Notes: a model not told the origin generated them from the sequence alone. A DNA stretch of 64,000 nucleotides from Sternotherus odoratus (GCA_032164245.1 JAVMKO010000006.1:36916319-36980318), one strand, 5' to 3'; counted from the first letter of the stretch, positions 43,691 to 57,000 are shown. Translations and numbers: made by a program.

Positions 43691-44564
43691 CTCACCGTCA
43701 CTGACTGCCTCACAACAGAGCCATGTACGTAGCTTCCTTGAACGTTTAAGACCCATAGTCTTTTCATTTTCATTCTGCTGCTATTTTATTTCTGGACTCT
43801 TACTGGTTCTGAACCCATAGATCCCTTAGCGGCCACCCTCCAGGATTCATCAGCACCCTTCTGGCTGCAGGGCTCTTTATCAGTCAGGAGGTAGAGGAAT
43901 TCTTGCTCAGGAACTGCTTTGTTCATTTCTCCCGTGAGCTTTCCAGTGTCAGGTCTGCCACCCAGGGGACAGCAGCACCTTCCTCTCTAATACAAAGAGG
44001 ACAAAGCAGGAGGGGACGGTGGAAGTCCCCACTCTGAGGCAGCAGTGCAAATGGTACCAGCCTTTCTAACTCACCAGCTTTGAATATCACTGGTAACAAC
44101 ACCTCTGACCCATACAGCAGTTGCCATCAAAAGGCACCTCCACCCCCACACCAAGTGATGGAACTTGCCAGTTTTACCTTGGATAAATATCTACAGAAGT
44201 CCCATGTTCTTCCCTTGATATCCTATGAGAAACACCTTGGGCGCTGCAGATTCTGCGGGAAGTGGACTGCAAATAGTTATGCCCCTGTAAACAATTTCTA
44301 AGATGCTCAGGGCTGCAGTAGCTGAGGACTAAGATTATCTTGGCATTTGTCAACAATTATCACACAGCGACAGCCAAGCTGGCCATAGATTTCCCCATGA
44401 GAGAGATGTGGGATGTGGGTGATTCACGGTGACTTTTAAAGTGCATTTACTGTACATAAAGGGCTGTCCATAAATTAATGCATTAGGGGGTGGGTAGGTT
44501 ATTCATTTTAAGGGTTTGTTTCAGTGTTACAAAGGGGTACGACTTGAAAATCACCAAAAAATGT

Positions 44565-44735
44565 GGAGTCCTTGTCGCACCTTAGAGACGAACACATTTA
44601 TTTGGGCATAAGTTTTCGTGGGCTTTAGCACACAAAAGCTTATGCCCACATAAATTTGTTAGTCTTTAAGGTGCCACAAGGACTCCTCCTTGTTTTTGCT
44701 GACACAGACTAACACGGCGACCCCTCTGAAGACTG
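44565..44735. repeat. Inverted pair of reptile repeat fragments
   Basis: Left arm 44565-44620 reads ggagtccttgtcgcacctta onward; right arm 44631-44686 is its reverse complement apart from 7 of 56 positions; spacer 10 bases. The right copy continues antisense to tgacacagactaacacgg. Same family as 8200. Confidence 0.85.
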
Positions 44736-45703
44736 CCACCAAAAAACAGATAACAATTTATGGCTAGCCCCCAACTCTTCCCCACCCATTTCTCTTTCTT
44801 GTGCATACACCCTTCTTTCCTTCCCCAACCCCTGGTTTTTATCATCCTTCACTTTCTTTCCCCACTCAGTACTTCATTTCCCTCCCCCATGGTTCCTGCT
44901 GCTCCTCCCCTGGGGGACACAGTCTTGTGAACTTCTTTTACTCACATCTGTAAATGCACACCACTACTCATACACGTCTCTCATACCAGTCCTTTCCACA
45001 ACTCTTTCATGTAGCTGCATCTGTAATGTCCACTAGGTGGCTCCAGGCATTTTGAAACAACATATTTACTATCTTTTGCCAAGCAGAGGAGAGGAAGCAA
45101 ATGTAGAAGCAGCAGCAACAGACTGCCAGGTGGCAAATTATTTTTTATTGGCTAATGCTGTCAGTGAGATCAAAATGAGAACTGTCAATTCAGTCAAAAT
45201 TTTTGATGAAATTTATCAAAGTGTTAAGAGCAATAAGATCAAAGCACCTCATTTTGGCTTTGTTTTGACTATTATATATTATAATTTATAAATAGAAAAG
45301 TCATGTTTCATCATAAATGATATAGTAAAAAAGCCAAAATGATAAATTTGAAACAAATCACTTTGATGAGGTTGTGCTGACACTTCCAGCATGACATTTT
45401 TGGAGATTCTTTTTTTTAAAATGGGAAACTTCAATTTCATGTTTTGAGTTGGGATGAAAAGAAATTTTGGAATGTCAGAGTATCTTGTAGAATGGAAATT
45501 CTGAGGTTTGATCTGGTGTTGACCCAAAGAGCCAAAGGTTTGATCAGCTCTAGTATTGACCCAAGGAGTCAGGTTCTGCTCTCACTTCACGCCTGATTTA
45601 TGAGTGTAACTCCAGTGAGACCAATGGAGTTTAAAACTGGTATTAATGAGATCAGACTCAAGCTCAGCATCGCTGCCACAATAAATGCCTTAGACCTCAA
45701 CAC

Positions 45704-46690
45704 ACAGAATCACAGAAATGTAGGCCGGGAAGGGACCTTGAAAGGTCATCAAGTCCACCCCCCTACACTCAGGCAGAATCAAGTAAACCTAGCCCATCCC
45801 TGACAGGTGCTTGTTCAACCTGTTCTTAAAAACTTCCAGTGACAAGGATTCCACAGCCTCCCTCAGAAGCCTATTACAGAACTTAATTATTCTTATTGTT
45901 AGAAAGACTTTCCTAATATGTAACCTAAATCTCCCTTGCTGCAGATTAAGTGCATTGCTTCTTGTCCTATCTTCAGTGGAAAAGGAGAAAAACTGATCGC
46001 TGTCCTCTTTATAACAGCCCTTAGTATATTTGCAGACTGTTATCTGTTCCTCTCTCAGACTTCTTAAGACTCAACATGCCCGGGTTTTTTAACCTTTCCT
46101 CTTCGGTCAGGACTTCTAAATACATTATCTTTTTTGTTGCTCTCCAATTTGTCCACGTCTTTCCTAAAGTGTGGCACCCAAATTAGAACACAGCACTTCT
46201 GCTGAGGCCCCACCAGTGCTGAGTAGAGTATGACAATTACCTCCCATGCCTTACATACAATATGCCTGTTAACGCACCCCCAGAATATTACACTTTTTCA
46301 CAACTGCATCATATTGTTGATTCATATTCAATTTGTGATCCACTATAACCCCCCTCTCCCAGGGTCCTTCTCTGAAATACTATCACCTAGCCAGTTATTC
46401 CCCAATTTGTATTTGTTCCTTTGATTTTTCCTTCCTAAGTATAGTACACTTGTCTTTATTGAAATTCATCTTGGTTATTTCAGACCAATTCTCTAATTTG
46501 TCAAGGTTATTTTGAATTCTAACCCTGAACTCCAAAGTGCTTGCAACCCCTCCCAGCTTGGTGTCATCCACAAATTCTATAAGTACACTCTCCACTCTAT
46601 TGTCCAAGTCCTTCATGTCAATATTGAATAGTAACTCACCCCAAACAGACCTCTGTGGGACTCCAGTAAATACACCCTCCAATGTGAATA
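45704..46690 (-). mobile_element. CR1 LINE with reverse transcriptase remnant
   Basis: On the plus strand the CR1 3' end is antisense (aatcacagaaatgtaggccg, gggaccttgaaaggtcatc). Further right, the minus strand carries decayed RT text including FVDDTKLGG, corresponding to the FADDTK catalytic box of CR1, and a GVPQRSV-like motif. Not functional: many stops and substitutions. Confidence 0.9.
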
Positions 46691-46699
46691 CTGTACATC

Positions 46700-47310
46700 T
46701 AACTTATCTAAATAGTCTTTTGTTGTAGGATCAGAAGTGATCTGTATCCTATGTATACCTGTATGCTCAAATGTCTGTTACACTTCCCTTCCTCCCCCCT
46801 CACTTTGTCTCCTCTCCCTCTTTGAATACCTGTGAAGTGGCTTTCCCCCACCCCTCCCTCCTGGAGTGCTTGTGAGATGAATGGGCTGCTTAAACAGCTA
46901 GAAGACAGAAGAGTTCCAAAGATAGACAAGGTGTCTAGGACTCTAATTGGGCAGCGGTCACACACCCAATGCATGGACACTGCATTGACCCTGCCTGAGG
47001 GAGTGTGACCAACCAAATGCAGCCAAGTCATCTGGAGCTGGTCCTTAAAAGGGGAAGGTGCCATGTGCTCTCTCTCTCAAGCTTGTACCTCCCAAGAAGG
47101 CCCTTTGCCCGGACCAGCTGAGTTGCATTCCATCTGCCTTGGGAAGCTTTACCCTCATCACACCATCCATTGCTGAGCTGTAGTACACTTACCCTGAAAG
47201 ATCCTGACATCTCCAGTCCTATGACTGTCCTGGGAGCGTGAGTATGAGTGTGTGAGTGTGACCTGCCCCCCTTCCTCCTGCCCCCCCCCTTCTTTGGAAC
47301 TTAGATATCA
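46700..47310. other. Unclassified insert between CR1 segments
   Basis: About 600 bases that do not read as CR1, separating CR1 segments on both sides. A tccttaaaaggggaaggtgc box near 47041 and a C-rich end give it an LTR-like look, but no matching termini or target duplication could be set. Confidence 0.3.
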
Positions 47311-48860
47311 GTGTAATATATGTGCTGCTTTCTGCCAAACTCTGGTGGGTCATTAATCCTCCCTAAGCTTAGTAGCTGGCCCAAATTTTGGGTAACATCT
47401 TCAACCTGTTATTTCCCTGTTTTGGCTTTCATTCCTTCCCCCTGGTTGTTAATGTTAATTGTGTTGAAGATCTGCTCACCATTTTGGTCACTTTTAGTGA
47501 AGACTGGAGTAAAATAAGCATTAAACACCTCAGCCTTCTTGATCTCATTAGTTACTAGCTCTTCTTCCCGACTAAGTAGAGGACCTTCATTTTCCTTCAG
47601 CCTTCTCTTCCTCCTACATAAGAATGGCCATACTTGGTCTCATCAATGGTCTATCTATCCCAGTATTCTGTCATCGGACGGTGGCCAGTGCCAGATGCTT
47701 CAGAGAGAATTAACAGAAGAGGGCAATGGATCGAGTGATCCAGCCTCTGCTGTCCAGTCCCAGCTTCGGGCAGTTTGAGGTTTAAAGACATCCAGAGTTT
47801 GGGGTTACATTTCTGACCAGCATAGCCATTGATGGACCTATCCTCCATGAACTTATCCAATTCATTTTTTTAACCCTGTTATACTTTTAACCTTCACTCC
47901 TTTTGGCAATGAGTTCCCTAGGCCGACCATGCATTGTGTGAAGACGTATTTCCTTTTGTTTGTTTTTGTATTTCCCATTGCTTATTAATTTCATTGGGTG
48001 ACTGCAAATTCTTGTATTGTGAGGAGGAGTAAATAACACTTCCTTATTTACTTTCTCCATACCAGCCATGATTTTATAGATTTCTATCCTCTCTTCTCTT
48101 AGTTGTCTCTTTTCCAAGCTGAAAAGTCCCAGTCTTATTAATCTCTCCTCATATAGAAACTGTTCCATGCCCCCAATAATTTTTGTTGCCCCTTTCTAAA
48201 CCTTTTCCAATTCCAATATTTTTTTTAAGATGGAGTGACCATATCTGCATGCAGTAATCAAGATGTGGGCAATCCTCAATTTATCTAGTGTCATTATATT
48301 TTCTGATTTATTATCAATCTCTTTCCTAATGGTTCCTAGCATTCTGCTTGCTTTTTTGACTGCTGCGGCAATGCTCTCAGAGAAATTATCCATGACGACT
48401 CCAAAATATCTCTCACAAGTGATAACAGCTAATTTAGACCCCATCATTTTGTAGGACTAGTTAGGATTATGTTTTCCAGTGTACATTACTTTGCATGCAT
48501 CAACACGGAATTTCATCTGCCAATTCTACTGTATTTAAAGAACCTCTCCTTACTGCTTTTTATTTCCCTTGCTAGGTATAACTCATTTTGTGCCTTAGCC
48601 TTTCTGATTTTGTCCCAACATGTGTGTGCTATTCTTTTGTGCTCATCCTTAGCAAGTCATCCATATGCTACCTTTTCCCCCCAGGTCATTAACAAGCTCC
48701 TTATGGATCCATATTGACCTCTTGCTATCCTTCCTATCTTTCCTATGCACCAGGATAGTCTGCAGTTGCACCTTTAATATTATCTCTTTCAGAAACTGCC
48801 TGCTCTCCTGTGCTCCATTATCCCTTAGATTTTCTTCCCATGGGATGTTACCTACCAGTT
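47310..48860 (-). mobile_element. Nested CR1 LINEs (inner copy about 47610-48530)
   Basis: The outer parts (47310-47607 and 48531-48860) have CR1 antisense text such as cttgctaggtataactcatt and cctttctgattttgtccc. The inner copy starts with cctacataagaatggccata and tggtctatctatcccagtat (a CR1 3' end) and carries gttgtctcttttccaagctg and ccaaaatatctctcacaagt. Both lie on the minus strand and are broken. Confidence 0.75.
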
Positions 48861-49169
48861 CTCTAACACTGCGAAAGACACAATGGCTGTGAGCCTTAGT
48901 ACATCACATCCAGTCCACCATTGTCAGACAGGGTAGTCTTCTTCCCTACAATTTATTCTAGATTTAAAAGACCCAAGATCTGTCTAGATTTAAAAGTCCC
49001 AAGGCTTTGGGACTTCTCCTGGGAGATGATTCTATGGCCTAACAGATCTCCTTCTTGGGAACCATTTCATGACATCCAGCCTTCATTTTCCTTTGCTCAG
49101 TTTCTCACTTAACTCAGGGCCAAGGGAAGTCCTTTCTTTAAGACAGTGGGAACCATTTTTATTTTCTCT

Positions 49170-51715
49170 GCTTTTACTGATGCCTCACTTTTGGTAAGTC
49201 TGTGGAATTGGCTGTTATTCAAGGACATTTCTTCATCCACCACCACAATGTCTGAATGTAGAGCCACTTATTGTAGGCAGGCATCTTGTCTCCACTTTCC
49301 CTGGAGAAAATGGCTTCACCTTTACTCTCTGATCTCTTTGCAGCTTTGGTTCTTCTATGGCTCCTTGATCAGAGTTGCCTTTGCTTTGGGATGATGCTGA
49401 TATTTTTGTTGTACAGCTCTTTCCATAAGCTGAATCAGCAGTAATTTGTTGGCCACTGGGAGTAGTATCCAGGTTTACCAAGACATTAGCTGCTGTATAA
49501 GTCTGCTCTTGATACCTCCCCTCGTGGCAGGCTTTGCATGTATACAACATACACTTTGCATTCACCTAATAAAAGCTTGTCCTTAGCTTGGTTTTCCCAT
49601 TATACTGACTGGGACAGGGCAAGAAAGTTATGTATTTGCACTCCCAAACTTCCCATGTAATGGCTTTGTGAGACGGGAATCATTATAGCAATGACCACAA
49701 CAAAAGTTACTAACCTGTTCACTGCAACACTCCACAGTCACAGCAGAGGCTGTGTCTCTGGGAGGTTCAAGCTCCCCGAAGTCAAAGTGATGATAAGTTA
49801 ACGGCTCTGAAATACTTAAGCTATTTGTCCATACTAGGTTTGCTCCAAGGTCTGAGGGTACATCACATGGCATAACTCCTTCACATTGTTATGCAAAACA
49901 TTACAGTCTCTCTCAGCACTTGCTGCCAGAGTTCCTGCCTGTCCAGAATAACATCTCTGTCTTTGCGGAGACATTTTCTCTGTGCCTTGGTGACCAGCAT
50001 GAATTCTTGACAACATTCCCATTCTCAGAACTTTGGCTAGAACTATTCTGGGTCCTTTGCAGGAGACTGTATTTTGCATCCTGATTTCCTCCCAATACAC
50101 CTAGTGTTGTCAGGATTTCTGTCTTTGACATCTGACCTTCCAGCTTGCAGCGTGACTTTCAGTGCTTGTAGTATTTCATCTTATCTCCCATCTTCAGCTA
50201 GGTACTGATCTGATGTACAGAGGCATACACCACAGGGAGAAGAAGAGTAGAGTCTTCCCTGAAAGACCTGATGTTTTTTACATTTTACAGATACTTTGCT
50301 GATGGGCACAGTCAGAATGCAGAGAGTTCATTTATCAATATTTTGTTTCTGTTTGCTGAAGAATGTCTAATTTTTTGCAATGCTCTCAATGTGGTGGTTC
50401 CCTCTTGGACCAATGCAAAGTATCTTGAGACAACGCTACTCCTGAGAGAAGTTTGCAATATATATTTCAGATCCCTTTTTATTTCATTTTGAGCACATTC
50501 TGTGTGCTCAGCCCTGTAAAGACAACAGAAAATATGGAGCCTGCCCCAAGAAGCCATTATAAAAACGGCCCAAGACAATATAGTAAACAGGAGCAATTTT
50601 GTTGTTGTTGTTTGTACCTTTTAGGATCTGGATGAGAAAAGGGAGGTTGTTCAGCATTTGAGAAAACCGAGGGAGTACCAAATATTTGGAGAAGCAGGGA
50701 AGAAAGTGCCAAAAGGAAAACGGGAGGATACAATGCGGTTAGGGCAAGGAGAGACTCTTGGATGGAGCACCAACAGCAAGTGGGAAGAGGAGGGAGAGAT
50801 CAGAGGGAGAGATATAAATGGTGAAGTCATGAGGGGCTTGAAGATTGGAAAGCAAGAGGAAGCCAATGAAGGATCTTGAATAAGGCAGCACATGATCAGC
50901 ACATGCCTCTAGACCCCGATCTCTGTACTTCTAGAGGATTCAGGGGCAAATTGCAAGGAAAGATGTTACCCTGAGGCTTATGGTCTGAATCAGCACTGAT
51001 CACAGCTCACTATGCAGATCAAATCCCCTGTATGTGAGTGCTGTAGCCTGGCACCACTTTTTAATCATTGCCTATGGCAGCTTCCTAGAAGATGATAGAG
51101 ACTGTGACCTTCAGGCTGTCTTTCCTGTGGCAGGGCTGAACCTAGTCCTGGATCACTTCAATCACGCTGAATTGTTACATCCTCATTGACATCTTAGTAT
51201 CCAACTGCTGATTGCTGCATGACATTCACTTTCACTTGCTCAGAGGCTTATTATGCTGCAACTGCCACTCCCAGGCAGTGTCCTTGTCTGACAGTTGATG
51301 GAGTGACTTATATACATGGCACAAATGGGCAAAAAATGAGAGAGGTAATTCACAGACACCATCAAACCTCGTACCACCTGCACTCTGGCTAGCTTGGGCG
51401 TAGCCAGAAGTGTGTATGTCTTCTCTGGATCTGGATGCACCCCCTCAGCAATGAGCAGATGGAAATGCAGGAAACTCCTTTTTTCTCCTGGCTCTCTGTA
51501 GTATATTTCTATGGTCAGTTACTGCTTCTTTCACTGTCTCACCACAGCCACATACCAGATCACCTTCTGCAATAGCCACTGCTTGATGCTGTTGCTGCTG
51601 GTACTCTTCTGGAGCATCGGAAATACCACAAGCACCTGATGCCTTTGATATTGCTCCACTGGGAACCAAGGTACTAGAGAAATGTGGGTGTTGAAGCTGA
51701 CCCACCACAAGCTTC
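49170..51715 (-). mobile_element. Ty3/gypsy-type retrotransposon pol relic
   Basis: Read on the minus strand from high to low coordinates: a reverse transcriptase piece (51445-51715) with ISDAPEEYQ and LVCGCGET; the end of RT (51240-51440) with VNYLSHFLP; the integrase zinc-finger region (49834-50100) with HAGHQGTEKM; and integrase core text (49628-49873) with FGELEPPRDTASA. The order RT then integrase is that of Ty3/gypsy. Frames shift and stops interrupt it, and unrelated sequence, including an L2-like tail near 50500, lies between RT and integrase. Clearly dead. Confidence 0.7.
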
Positions 51716-52377
51716 TCAATACCCTTTTCCTAAGGAGGGGAAGATAGAGACAGGGCAGGAGTTGGCAAGATCTTTGACACCCAATACAAATTTCTTATGT
51801 TAGGTCTTGACACTTAAGGGCTAGTGGGAGCTGTCCCTCCCTCAGCCAGGCATAACCGGTCTCTATCAGCCCCATATCCTGTCTTTCATTAACCGGATGG
51901 GGAAGGGGTCCATGTCATATGAGACGGAATGGTCTTCTCATTGTCTTCAGAACCTCCACCTGTGTGACAGGCCCAAGTTGCACCAGGACTCCAACCGCTC
52001 CCTTGCGCTCTGAGCCCATTTCCACGGATCTGGTGGAAATGACACAAATTCACTCTTTTCTGCAGGACAACAGCTTTGCCCAGCAGACCATGTTAGATTC
52101 TGAAGTCAGGTGAAGACAGCTCAGCCTCAGTGTTTATTGTTTAAATGTCTACAGTCGTCTGCCCCACTGTTGATGAACCAACACTCTCTTGTAAGGCTGC
52201 CATTTGCAGGTAAACAGTTGATATCTAGAGCTGTGAATCCCAGCCAGATGCTAGCTGGGTTAAGAGGCAACACCACAAGCATAAGTAGAGCAAATCTCCT
52301 AGATCACTTTCTGTGCAGTACTGGTGAGACAAGAAGATAGTCACTGCGTAGTGAGCTCTGTGTGTGCATACACAGAT

Positions 52378-52760
52378 TTCCTGAGTGACCTTGGGCAAGT
52401 CACATGGGATACATCTGCACTTTGAGCTGGAGGTTTAAATTCCAGCTCAAGGAGACATACCCCCACTAGCTCTGATTGAACTAGCGTGCTAAAAATAGAA
52501 GTATAGCCATGGCTGTGTGAGAAGTGGAAGGAGCTAAGTGTCCTGAGTTTGTACCTGTTCAAGACACTACGTGCACACTCAGGTGACTAACCACTCCCAC
52601 TGTTTCTGTTTTTATCACGCCAGGTCAATCACAGCCTGTGTGAGTATGTGTCCTCAAGCTGGAATTTACACCTCCAGTAATGTTGTGAAGATAAATATAT
52701 TAAAGATTGTAAGACACTCAGATTCTACAGTGATGGGGACCATATAAGTATGATAGATAG
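52378..52760 (+). repeat. MIR-like SINE, split by a short TIR insert
   Basis: tgagtgaccttgggcaagtc (MIR core) stops at about 52408 and resumes near 52680 as ttgtgaagataaatatatta. Between them a segment starting atctgcactttgagctgg and ending acgtgcacactcaggtgac looks like a MITE. Confidence 0.6.
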
Positions 52761-52788
52761 ATAAGATAGATAGATAGACAAGATACAG
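52751..52788. repeat. (GATA)n microsatellite
   Basis: Imperfect GATA/TAGA repeats. A smaller (CAGA)n lies at about 54062-54078. Confidence 0.85.
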
Positions 52789-54601
52789 ACATGTTCCCTC
52801 TGGTGGCTAGAGCCACATAACAGATAAGGGATCTGCTACTACTACCAACTAAGGGAGCTCATCTTTATGACAAGTAGCAGAGGTTTGTGTTTTTAGAGGT
52901 CAACTACCCTGCTCCCCAGGTGTGTGAGAGTTATTTAGTTGCTGTGCCTGCAGCACTAGGATTATTACACTTGGAAACCTGCCATCATTATGTAATAAGC
53001 AAATACTGAGAGCTCACGTGGCATCCTCAACAAAGAGAGATGGGAACATCATCTGGATCACCCTCATTTGCTTTAGTAGAAGAGCACAGGTTCTCTGAAC
53101 CCGCTGCCTATCCCTTTCCTCTGCCGGAGCACAAGACATAAGAAGTGGATGCATCCTAGGACACAAGAAGCTACATGTGTCAAATGATACCACTTATCTC
53201 CAGTAGATATCACAATCTGTGAACCACAATATCCCCTCTTGGAACATCACCCCCACACAAACACCCCTACCTATACCTGTGATGCCTTATCACCAAATCT
53301 GGCTGCACTGTGAAATCTTGGAAAATGTGACTGTTCAGAAACTATTTCATCTGGCAATGGGGTGACTTCTGCCCCAGAACAGCAAAACCTCAGCTATGAT
53401 ACACTGTAAAATTGTTTCAGTGTAAGGGCTTGACAAAGTTATCCTTGTCTGTTTCCTTCTTCTATTAACCACAATTGATCTGACTAATTCTTATTATTAT
53501 TGATGAGGATGTTAAGTAAATTGTATCATTTTGCAAAGGGAGATGAGACAGAATGTACTCTAGTCATTTGCATAAATCATAGTAGTTTGTTTACTTTCTG
53601 AACTCCTGAAGCAATGCTTGCTAGAGAGAGATTTCCTTGTGGCTGGGAATCAGAATGACCTAACAGAAATTTAAAAAATGTCTAGTTTCTAATGCTGTCT
53701 GTGTGCCCCAAAAAACCCCATAGGATATTACAACTTTTTTTTGTGAGGCCGTGGGGACAACACGCAAGCGTCTCTCCCCCCTCCAATCCATGCGAGACGG
53801 ATAGACCATTTTTTTGCCTTTTTAATTTAAGTTTCATACTACATATTCAGGCATTGTCCTGCCCTGGATCTTGAAGCTGATTAATTTATTTACTGTTTCT
53901 GTGACAGAGTGGCTTACAAACACCAAATCTCGCCTGGCACCTTTGATACCATATTTCTGTAAAATATATTGAGCGTGGAATGCTAGTCTAACAAACAAGC
54001 GCATCCTGAAATGTCCACTAGATGGCCACAGGCAAATATGTACACCTATAGCATGCCATATAGACAGACAGACAGACAAACCAACAAAATCTCTCTCTCT
54101 CTCTGGCTCAGCACATATTTTGCTTAGTCACTAGGATGCAGGTGTACATCACTGTTTGAGAATCGGAGATTGAGGAAATAACAGCTGGCATTAAGAAGTC
54201 CTCTCGCTCTTCCCACCACTGATTCATAGTCAATTTCTCCTTGTCCTGCGGATAAACCAAAGGTTGGCCATTTTACCACCAATTTCTTCAGGTCCGATAT
54301 TACCCATGTCTCAAACATCCTGCTGCTTTGTCAGGCTACCAGACCTGTTCCCTTTCACTACAGAATAACAACTCATAAAAAGGAGGGGTCTCCAACTGAG
54401 AAAATAGCAGGGAATAATAAACTCCACCTGATGGCCAGGACAGCATGGCCAATGAGCTAGTGAACTTTGCTGGATGTATTTTTTCCCTTGACCCTCTTTC
54501 TTGGGTGATTTTATCTGATCCCACAGTCTCATTTGTCATCTCTATGCTGATGATTCCCTGATCTAACTCAATCCCTAACATCTCCCCGTCTAATCTGGAT
54601 A

Positions 54602-54720
54602 GGGTGACCAGACAGCAAGTGTGAAAAATCGGAATGGGGGTGGGGAGTAATAGGAGCCTATATAAGAAAAAGACCCAAACATCAGTACTGTCCCTATAAA
54701 ATTGGGACATCTGGTCACCC
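54602..54720. mobile_element. MITE with perfect 11-bp TIRs and TA target duplication
   Basis: Begins gggtgaccaga and ends tctggtcaccc, exact inverted repeats. Flanked by TA at 54600-54601 and 54721-54722. 119 bases and no coding capacity. TA duplication points to a Tc1/mariner-type mobiliser (inferred). Confidence 0.85.
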
Positions 54721-54759
54721 TAAATCTGGCATCTCTGACTGGCACTTCTCTGAAATGTC

Positions 54760-55600
54760 CTGTAACCACCTCAAACTAAACAAGGCAAAAGTTGAATTTC
54801 TCAAACCTCTTCCCAAGCTCTCTCCTGGCTTCACGTTATCTAGCTCTAGCACCAGTGTCACGTTATCTAGCTCGAGAACACCAGTGTCACCCAGTCATCC
54901 AGAATGTCAACCTCTAATTTCTGATGCTCCCTTCTCTCCCCATATCCAGCTTTTGACAAGTCCTGGTACTTCCTTCTTCGTGTCAACTCTAAAACTGCTT
55001 CCTGTCTCTCAGTTCCAACCACTAAAACCTATACCTACCATCCTGGCCTCTTGTCCAACCACCTCCTCTCCATCCACCTCCTTTCCAGTCTGCAAAGCAC
55101 TGCTCCTAAAATCATCTTTCCCTTCTGCAGCTGTGAACTCCCCTAACCTCTTCACTCTTCCTTGAGAGAAGGCTTCCTCTTGCCTTGAGTGTCACATTAG
55201 AGCTTCTTGTCCTCACCTTCAAAGCCTTGAACAATCCTGCCGCTGTCAGCATCTCATCCCTCACTCCTCCTCCCTTTTCTTCCAGAACCCTCCCTCTTCT
55301 GCTTCCTTCTGCCTGTGCACCTGTTAGTTAGCTTCCCTCTCCTGATTCAAAACCCTCCTGAAAACACAACTTCCCACAGTGCTTTCAGTGCTAATCAACT
55401 GAGATGAGTCACTGAAATGAAAACGCCACTGCAGAGATATTGATCCCTCTCCCTTGGCATCAAATGTGTCCCACTACATCGGCTGGGTCCGATTTTAGCT
55501 GCAAACAAACCCCGAGGCAGAGACTCTGACTCTCTCTGCACAACACCAAACACACTGTTGATGCTCAATAAATCAATTCATTATAATAACAGTGTAAGTC
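54760..55600 (+). mobile_element. L2-like LINE relic (3' coding part and tail)
   Basis: Pyrimidine-rich L2-like text: acaaggcaaaagttgaattt, gcagctgtgaactcccctaa, cctcaccttcaaagccttga, tcctgattcaaaaccctcc, and an end with caacaccaaacacactgttg. A 30-base tandem duplication occurs at about 54832-54892. Confidence 0.55.
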
Positions 55601-56214
55601 TTGACTGGATCTTCATAACTCCCTAGCGAGCCTTGATTGCCAGCCAGGGGTGCAATCATAGGCTTGGCTCAGATACTGCTCTCAGAGAGGTACCGGGCCA
55701 CATGCCTAGGAGTGGAAGACCTGGCCTGGCTTGGAAACTTCCAGGCTGCTCAAGGAGGCTGCGGCACGTTTATAAACCAGGAAGCGGTTTATTGCTGTTT
55801 ATTCAAATGTAATGTCAAGATTATTGGCACTATTTATTGTGACATCACTTTCTATGGAGGGTGTAAAAGGGCTATGAAGTTAAACGAGCACCGTAAAGGT
55901 GGCACACGGCCTGCATGGCTGATCATAGAAGTCTTGACTAGCATTGTCCCTGCTGCTTGCCTAAGCCCAGCACAAGACAGCTTGGCACGGACACCGGTAA
56001 GATGGATCCCACCTCACTGGAGGACAAGGGCCTTTCCTTCCAGGCTCAGCAATTTGTAACAACTACCTTTGCCTCTGGACTCACATCCACACCTCTCGAG
56101 AGGGGGAGGTAAATCAACGTGCAACTTTAAAACATGCAATTGTCTGGCCTCCATTTGAGAAACTGACTTGCTGCTAGTGATCTTACCAACTACTAACCTG
56201 TCTGAAATCTCTCC

Positions 56215-57000
56215 CTCCAAGGTTACCTCCCTGACAAGGTTGCTGCAAGCTAACTACACTAGTTCCTCTCCTCCAACACCTTGGACCCTTCCAGGCTGAT
56301 TTCAGACTGGCATGTGGCATGGAAACAGTGCTGGTGACACTGATGGACTGTGGACAAGCTAATGTAATATTAAGGTTTATGGACATGCTAGCATTACTAG
56401 ATCTAGTAGTGTCTTTCATCACTTCCATCATGTGATGCTACTGCCCCACCTATGGGATTCTAGAAGAGGTAGCAGGTGTTACGTTGAGCTGGCTTCGCTC
56501 TTTCGTCTTGAATAGATCCCTGCGGGTAACGATGGGCACTATTCCACCACACTAAGGGCTCTCATTTGTGGCACTTCACCAAGCTCATCCCTGTTCATCA
56601 CCTATAGTAGGTTGCAGGGGAGATTGTGAGGCACAGTGGTCTACAATACCATCAGTATATCGATGCCACCCCACTCTTGCTGTCCTCATGAAACACAGAC
56701 ATACCATCATACTAACACCCCCGTGTCTGCGGAAGTTAGGAATGGGGATAGGAAACAGCTAGCTCAAGATCAGTCCTGGAAAACTGAGGTGCCTTAAGGT
56801 GGATTCCCCTCTTCTTGCAGGAGCCAGAACAGCTTCTGTTCCAACTTAGTCAAGAGATAGTGCCCTTACCTCTTGAATGTGGACCTGCCCACAGTGATCC
56901 ATACTTTGGTCACCTCCAGGCTGAACTAGTGCCATTGCTTGTTTAACACATGCTTCGTGGGTAAGCATCACACCAACACTCCACACTCTGCTGATTTCCT
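56215..57000 (+). mobile_element. LINE reverse-transcriptase relic (L2-like)
   Basis: caaggttgctgcaagctaac, ggctgatttcagactggca, ggaaacagtgctggtgacac, gagctggcttcgctctttc and tatatcgatgccaccccac follow the order of an L2-type RT domain, but stops and deletions run through it. Confidence 0.5.

Noticed and set aside
46700..47310. Definite second solo LTR
   Set aside because: No TG..CA termini and no flanking duplication could be fixed, so it is listed only as an unclassified insert.
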